Assembly (NCBI RefSeq): GCF_006874645.1
Contig: NZ_CP030082.1
Span: forward strand, 2,852,001-2,916,000
Length of the DNA stretch: 64,000 nucleotides
Origin: Bdellovibrio sp. ZAP7
GTDB lineage: Bacteria > Bdellovibrionota > Bdellovibrionia > Bdellovibrionales > Bdellovibrionaceae
Reading direction: 5' to 3'
The stretch's first letter is position 1. Every line of letters starts with the position of its first letter. Both the position numbers and the translations under genes were made by a program. The notes under the pieces were generated by a model, which saw only the letters and a program-made list of their open reading frames with translations, ran no database searches and was not told the DNA's origin. Below, one piece after another: positions 60,398 to 64,000 of this stretch.

Positions 60398-60914
60398 ACT
60401 TGTAAGAAGTCGTTTTAATTTTAACTTCGTATTGCCCCTTGGTTTCCACCAGCATATTAAGTGGAATACCCAGGGAGTCATATCCTGAAAATGTCACGTG
60501 GGCTTTAATACCGTCTTGATCGATATCGGCTTGATCACCCTGGATACGTGGATCGTCTTTTTTAAGGTTCACGATGGTTTTAACCAATTTAAAAATCTTG
60601 ATGAAAAAATCTTTGTGCTGGTTGATTTGCTCAATCGTGCTTTCGGCTTGAATGGGCTGACCTTCGACTTCTTTGATCTTAAAAAGCGAAAAGCCAAAGG
60701 AGTTATATCCGTAAAATAGCGTTTCAGAGGGCTTTTTTTGAACGATACAGCTGAAATCAAAGTTCTGAACAGGTTTCGCGACTGAAACTTCCACTTCCAC
60801 GTCTTGGGAGTAGCGTCCATCTGGGAAAAGTAACTGCCCCTGCCCACTGGGCACGACTTGCTTACTCGCACAGGCAATCAAAAATAAAAAAGGCAGAAAA
60901 ATCAACGTTCTCAT
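60372..60914 (-). CDS. DUF3261-like lipoprotein
   Basis: 180-aa lipoprotein with lipobox LIAC. The mature part is one beta-rich domain (FDFSCIVQKKPSETLFYGYNSFGFSLFKI, GIKAHVTFSGYDSLGIPLNMLVE), like the DUF3261 lipoproteins of aryl-polyene clusters; assignment is by context and size. It overlaps the MMPL gene by four bases (ATGA), third in an operon. Confidence 0.76.
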   Translation of the reverse strand: MRTLIFLPFLFLIACASKQVVPSGQGQLLFPDGRYSQDVEVEVSVAKPVQNFDFSCIVQKKPSETLFYGYNSFGFSLFKIKEVEGQPIQAESTIEQINQHKDFFIKIFKLVKTIVNLKKDDPRIQGDQADIDQDGIKAHVTFSGYDSLGIPLNMLVETKGQYEVKIKTTSYKFMTETDRH

Positions 60915-63109
60915 TTTTTCGACCTCTTCATATGTCTTTGCTCCATCAATAAGAACTTTTTAAGTCCCCAGCGTGTTCCGAAATAAGTCCCCACTGTTCC
61001 AAAGAAAAGGGCGAAACCCAATTGATGCAGGATCGGATGCTTGGCAAAGACCATCGGGAAAAACCCGATAACATTGGTCATCGCGGCCAATCCTAAAACT
61101 GATTGAATGATATTGTATTCTTCTTCCGGCTGTTTAAAGGCATAGAAGTCTGTCACGAATACACCGTAATCGATACTAAATCCAAAGACCATCAAAAGCC
61201 CCAGAACTGAAATCAAATCCAGGGAACCGCCTTTAAAGAAATTCGCGATATAAAACAAACCCAAGCCACTTAAAAACGGAATGTAAGCCGCTACCACCCA
61301 ATAGAAATTTCGGTAGTATACAAATAACACAATCGTCGAAAGCAAAAGCGCCACTGGAATCATCCATTTTAAGTCGCTTTCCAATGAATCAGAAAAACCC
61401 TTGATGGAATCCACCAACGAGTGAGCCTCTGGGAATTTTTCCTTAATCAGGTTTTTTTGCTCCTCTGTCTCGCCAAAAAACACGGAAATAAACTGCCCAC
61501 GTCCCACCAAGTGATTCAAATAGTCTTTTCGCGCCAAATCTGCGAACTGCAAAACTTTATGGTCGTCAGCACAAATATTTTCCATGAATGGCGCAAAGAC
61601 TTTCAACTCACTGACGGAAAGACGCTTACGAAGGTGATGACAACCACCCTCTTGCCAGGATTCAATATTCGCCTTTTGCGACTCTATCGGCGGCAGATAT
61701 TCACCTAACCCAACATAGGAAACTTTATTAGCCGCACTCCATGTCCGTTCTTCATCGGTCTTAAGATAAAGATCCTTTTCATCGTGCAAAAGCAAATAGG
61801 TTTCACGCTGAGCACCTTGAGAGAAGAACCAGTTTGTCGCGTTTTGATCCCCCGGCAACTGATAGTTGAATTTACGCAGATCAAAACTTAAATCCACGCG
61901 GAATGAACCGACGATTCCCAAAACAATCAAAAGAGCGATAACAAGACCGCTGCCTCGGAAATCTGGAAAATACCAATCGATAGGTTTCAAAGTGAAATAC
62001 TTTGGAAGGTACTTGCATAGCAGGAAAAAAATCACGAAGCCAAATAAAATACCCAGCGTTCCAAATACCATCATCTGACGAATCAGTGGAATTCCGCTAA
62101 AGGCTAAAATTCCCAACCCCACCAACGTCGTCAAAAATCCGACAAGATTTGATTTCCAGGTTTGCTTTGATTCCTGATTGAAAGCTCCGTGCAATCCATA
62201 ATCAACGGCAAGTCCCACGATTCCTGAACCGAACGCCAGGGTCAAACCATGAATGCTGCCATAAAAAAGTTCTGTCACCCAGCCTGCCAAAAACATGGCG
62301 ATGGCAACCGGAGGAAATAAAAGCAAAGCCCCCACGCGGCCCTTTAAAACCAGGAAGGCAATAAAGCCCACAAGAACAGCGACCCCCACCCACGAGACAA
62401 TTTCCATGTCTTGGTGAACTTGTTTCTCGTTGGAATAAGATGCCCCATGAGCACCGACCAAATGAACATTCTCAAATTTCTTAAGATCTTCCATCAGATC
62501 TTGAACGTTGGTCATTTTAGGTTGAACTGCAAATTGCAAAGGAATCACCAGGCGCTGAGTTTTTGGCTCTAGCAAGAATCCCTGTTCACGGGTAAAGGCT
62601 GCTGGAGTCATGGCCTGACTTTTTTGCAGATAAATCTGCCATTGATCCGTCGGGTCCATGCGCTTGAGATTAAAGAAATCTTTTTTATCGGAGCTTATGA
62701 AGCTTAATTCTGCCATCGCGCTCTGAATGGCGTCTTCATAGTGTTTGGGTGATGCGGCTGTGGCGTGGAAGTTTTCGCGCAATACCAGATCCTTGGACCA
62801 CTCCTCCAAAGTGCCAATAAATCCACCCAGGTCGTCACCGCAGATCAATCTTTTGACACTTTTACCTTGGAACTTTTGAAGCTCCGTACACAACGACTGC
62901 GCTTTTTCAAAGTCAGCCTTCCCGCCCTGCGGGTTGATAACTAGAAAATTCCACCAGAAAACTGGAAACTCAGTTTGCGAGTACTGCAGATACTTAAGAC
63001 TTTGTGGAAAAAAAATATCCACCGAATCATCGATTTTAGCCTGAGCGGAAGAAAGGAAGAAGACTGTCAGCAAAGACAACCCCAAAGAAACAAACTTTAG
63101 CGAGCGCAT
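60911..63109 (-). CDS. MMPL/RND-family lipid exporter
   Basis: 732 aa with two halves of six membrane segments each and two large periplasmic loops: N-terminal signal-anchor (residues 6-23), first loop to about residue 235, membrane block 236-375, second loop to about 570, membrane block 575-720. Characteristic FGSGIVGLAVDYGLHGAFNQ and FGFSIDYGVFVTDFYAF (charged Asp of the proton relay in helix 4/10) support MMPL. It probably exports the acyl or polyene lipid of this locus. The 3' neighbour is coupled; its start overlaps the LolA-like gene by 13 bases. Confidence 0.88.
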   Translation of the reverse strand: MRSLKFVSLGLSLLTVFFLSSAQAKIDDSVDIFFPQSLKYLQYSQTEFPVFWWNFLVINPQGGKADFEKAQSLCTELQKFQGKSVKRLICGDDLGGFIGTLEEWSKDLVLRENFHATAASPKHYEDAIQSAMAELSFISSDKKDFFNLKRMDPTDQWQIYLQKSQAMTPAAFTREQGFLLEPKTQRLVIPLQFAVQPKMTNVQDLMEDLKKFENVHLVGAHGASYSNEKQVHQDMEIVSWVGVAVLVGFIAFLVLKGRVGALLLFPPVAIAMFLAGWVTELFYGSIHGLTLAFGSGIVGLAVDYGLHGAFNQESKQTWKSNLVGFLTTLVGLGILAFSGIPLIRQMMVFGTLGILFGFVIFFLLCKYLPKYFTLKPIDWYFPDFRGSGLVIALLIVLGIVGSFRVDLSFDLRKFNYQLPGDQNATNWFFSQGAQRETYLLLHDEKDLYLKTDEERTWSAANKVSYVGLGEYLPPIESQKANIESWQEGGCHHLRKRLSVSELKVFAPFMENICADDHKVLQFADLARKDYLNHLVGRGQFISVFFGETEEQKNLIKEKFPEAHSLVDSIKGFSDSLESDLKWMIPVALLLSTIVLFVYYRNFYWVVAAYIPFLSGLGLFYIANFFKGGSLDLISVLGLLMVFGFSIDYGVFVTDFYAFKQPEEEYNIIQSVLGLAAMTNVIGFFPMVFAKHPILHQLGFALFFGTVGTYFGTRWGLKKFLLMEQRHMKRSKK

Positions 63110-63723
63110 GTTTCATCTTTCGCGATTGCAGTGCTCTGCTTTTTCATGCCTAGAAATTCAATGCGAATTTCATCTTTGGATTTTTCCAAAATCAAAACTT
63201 TCTTAACCAAACCCGCTTTATCAATTTCCAATGTGGACGATTCAAAAAAGGCCTGAGCAGACTTCTTCGGCGTCAGCAGGAACAAGCCGCCTTGCTTTTG
63301 TATATTGAATTCTTCCGCAATTCGCGACTGATTCATGGTAATAATTTTTAACAAACTTGCGATCTGATCACCGGCCTCACGTCCGACCTCTGAAAATTTC
63401 AAATTTTTTCTTTTTAGCGGAGTTCCCGAGTCCACGACGATGCCCACGCCATCGATACAAATATTCGAGGGCTTGGGTTTTTCAATATTCCAGTGAAACA
63501 CCGAGGTTTCCGGGGTTGGGCGTAAAACCTGGAAGTTCCCTTCGGTTTTGATTTCGACATCCAGCTCTTTCAAACTTTTGGACTGCTTAAACTGTCCACT
63601 GAGTTTCGTAAACTCCGCCAACTTCAGATCCTTCAAGGCTTCCGCGTCTTGCGTTGCAGCAAGGCAAATCTGAGCAACGACAAAGGAAACTAGAATAATT
63701 AGAATTTGTGGACGGACTCTCAT
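63097..63723 (-). CDS. LolA-like periplasmic carrier
   Basis: 208 aa with signal peptide (ILIILVSFVVAQICLA). The beta-rich body (KLSGQFKQSKSLKELDVEIKTEGNFQVLRP, VFHWNIEKPKPSNICIDGVGIVV, IRIEFLG) is LolA-like. A lipid-linked product rather than a lipoprotein is the likely cargo, as in other aryl-polyene loci. Start at 63723 has GGAG upstream; the longer frame would bury the signal. First in an operon with the exporter and the lipoprotein. Confidence 0.82.
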   Translation of the reverse strand: MRVRPQILIILVSFVVAQICLAATQDAEALKDLKLAEFTKLSGQFKQSKSLKELDVEIKTEGNFQVLRPTPETSVFHWNIEKPKPSNICIDGVGIVVDSGTPLKRKNLKFSEVGREAGDQIASLLKIITMNQSRIAEEFNIQKQGGLFLLTPKKSAQAFFESSTLEIDKAGLVKKVLILEKSKDEIRIEFLGMKKQSTAIAKDETCAR

Positions 63724-63775
63724 AAAAAACTCCAAACGAGTTGAATTGGAAGCAATTTGATATATCATCTCGCCT

Positions 63776-64000
63776 ATGGAAAAAGAACAAGTTCGAAATG
63801 ATTTAACTTCCAAGGTCATCGATATCATCTTCACAACATTGAATTTGAAACACATCGACAAATCCAGCGTCAATGCGACAACAGCGATCACTCAAGGCGG
63901 TTTGAACCTGGATTCCATCGATATTTTGGAGCTGATCGTGAATTTCGAAACAAGTTTTGGAATCAAACTCAACGAATCTGAATCCTACGCTCAGCATTTC
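63776..64000 (+). CDS. Acyl carrier protein, 3'-truncated by window edge
   Basis: 75 residues are visible. The phosphopantetheine site is LDSIDILEL with Ser47. Helical content (VRNDLTSKVIDIIFTTLNL, IVNFETSFGIKL) fits the ACP fold, ending soon after the window edge. It diverges from the LolA-like gene, 52 bases apart, so a two-way promoter is likely. Further enzymes of the locus (ketosynthases, dehydratase, ligase) would be expected to the right. Confidence 0.88.
   Translation, partial: MEKEQVRNDLTSKVIDIIFTTLNLKHIDKSSVNATTAITQGGLNLDSIDILELIVNFETSFGIKLNESESYAQHF

Noticed and set aside
1..64000. CRISPR array, rRNA operon, phage or intact IS element
   Set aside because: No regularly spaced direct repeats, rRNA sequence, integrase or complete transposase was seen on either strand.

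Overview
The window looks like chromosomal DNA of a Bdellovibrio-type predatory bacterium (Bdellovibrionota). This rests on the gene style: many small signal-peptide or lipobox proteins of unknown family, two TIGR02147-family regulators, many secreted hydrolases (subtilase, matrixin-like and gluzincin-like metalloproteases, three trypsin-like proteases, endonuclease I, S41 protease), a short PutA, and Gram-negative envelope genes (Lnt, LolA-like, Slt). No phage, IS element with an intact transposase, or CRISPR array is visible. Both edges cut genes: the lytic transglycosylase at base 1 and an acyl carrier protein at base 64000.

Layout. 1-3400: lytic transglycosylase, lipoprotein, subtilase. 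3446-6300: a three-gene glycan/lipid cluster (GT2, polytopic membrane protein, LpxA-like acyltransferase). 6305-12568: zinc-ribbon protein, then lnt, mutS2 and a lipase-maturation-factor homologue. 12774-17773: an internally shortened TIGR02147 protein, a sialidase-fold protein, a VWA lipoprotein, a cloverleaf-shaped repeat and a further lipoprotein. 17848-24000: MFS transporter, small unknowns, a coiled-coil/Hsp20 fusion, a small LuxR-type regulator and a matrixin-like lipoprotein. 24137-30027: isocitrate/isopropylmalate-type dehydrogenase, an apparently frameshifted TraE/VirB8-like gene, orphan histidine kinase, Hsp33, phosphohistidine phosphatase and FAH-family hydrolase. 30141-33092: putA. 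33286-40307: secreted proteins, including a metalloprotease operon, a tandem-paralogue operon with a divergent TIGR02147 regulator, SlyD-like PPIase, RRM protein and a second tandem-paralogue pair. 40370-47565: a candidate small RNA, a RAYT-like protein, endonuclease I, rhomboid and RDD membrane proteins, S41 protease and a Fis-type regulator. 47762-50347: three tandem trypsin-like lipoproteins. 50582-56911: AMP nucleosidase, pirin, tRNA-Arg(TCG) and small secreted proteins. 56908-64000: a coherent locus of acyltransferases, glycosyltransferase, FabG-like reductase, DUF3261-like lipoprotein, MMPL exporter, LolA-like protein and acyl carrier protein. That is the accessory half of an aryl-polyene/flexirubin-type lipid locus.

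The strongest non-coding signals are: (i) a 16-bp palindrome TTTAC-N6-GTAAA present twice in the divergent promoter of a TIGR02147 regulator and once upstream of a metalloprotease operon 3 kb away, suggesting a local regulon; (ii) a 26-nt-arm inverted repeat with an internal cloverleaf at 16585-16714, in the same window as a REP-associated-transposase relative with a degraded HUH motif; (iii) a roughly 108-nt minus-strand RNA with its own promoter and terminator at 40874-40981; (iv) two neighbouring 5' leaders (55639-55676 and 56161-56203) in which the Shine-Dalgarno sequence is perfectly paired and competing helices exist.

Functions are assigned by reading motifs by eye. No database search was run.
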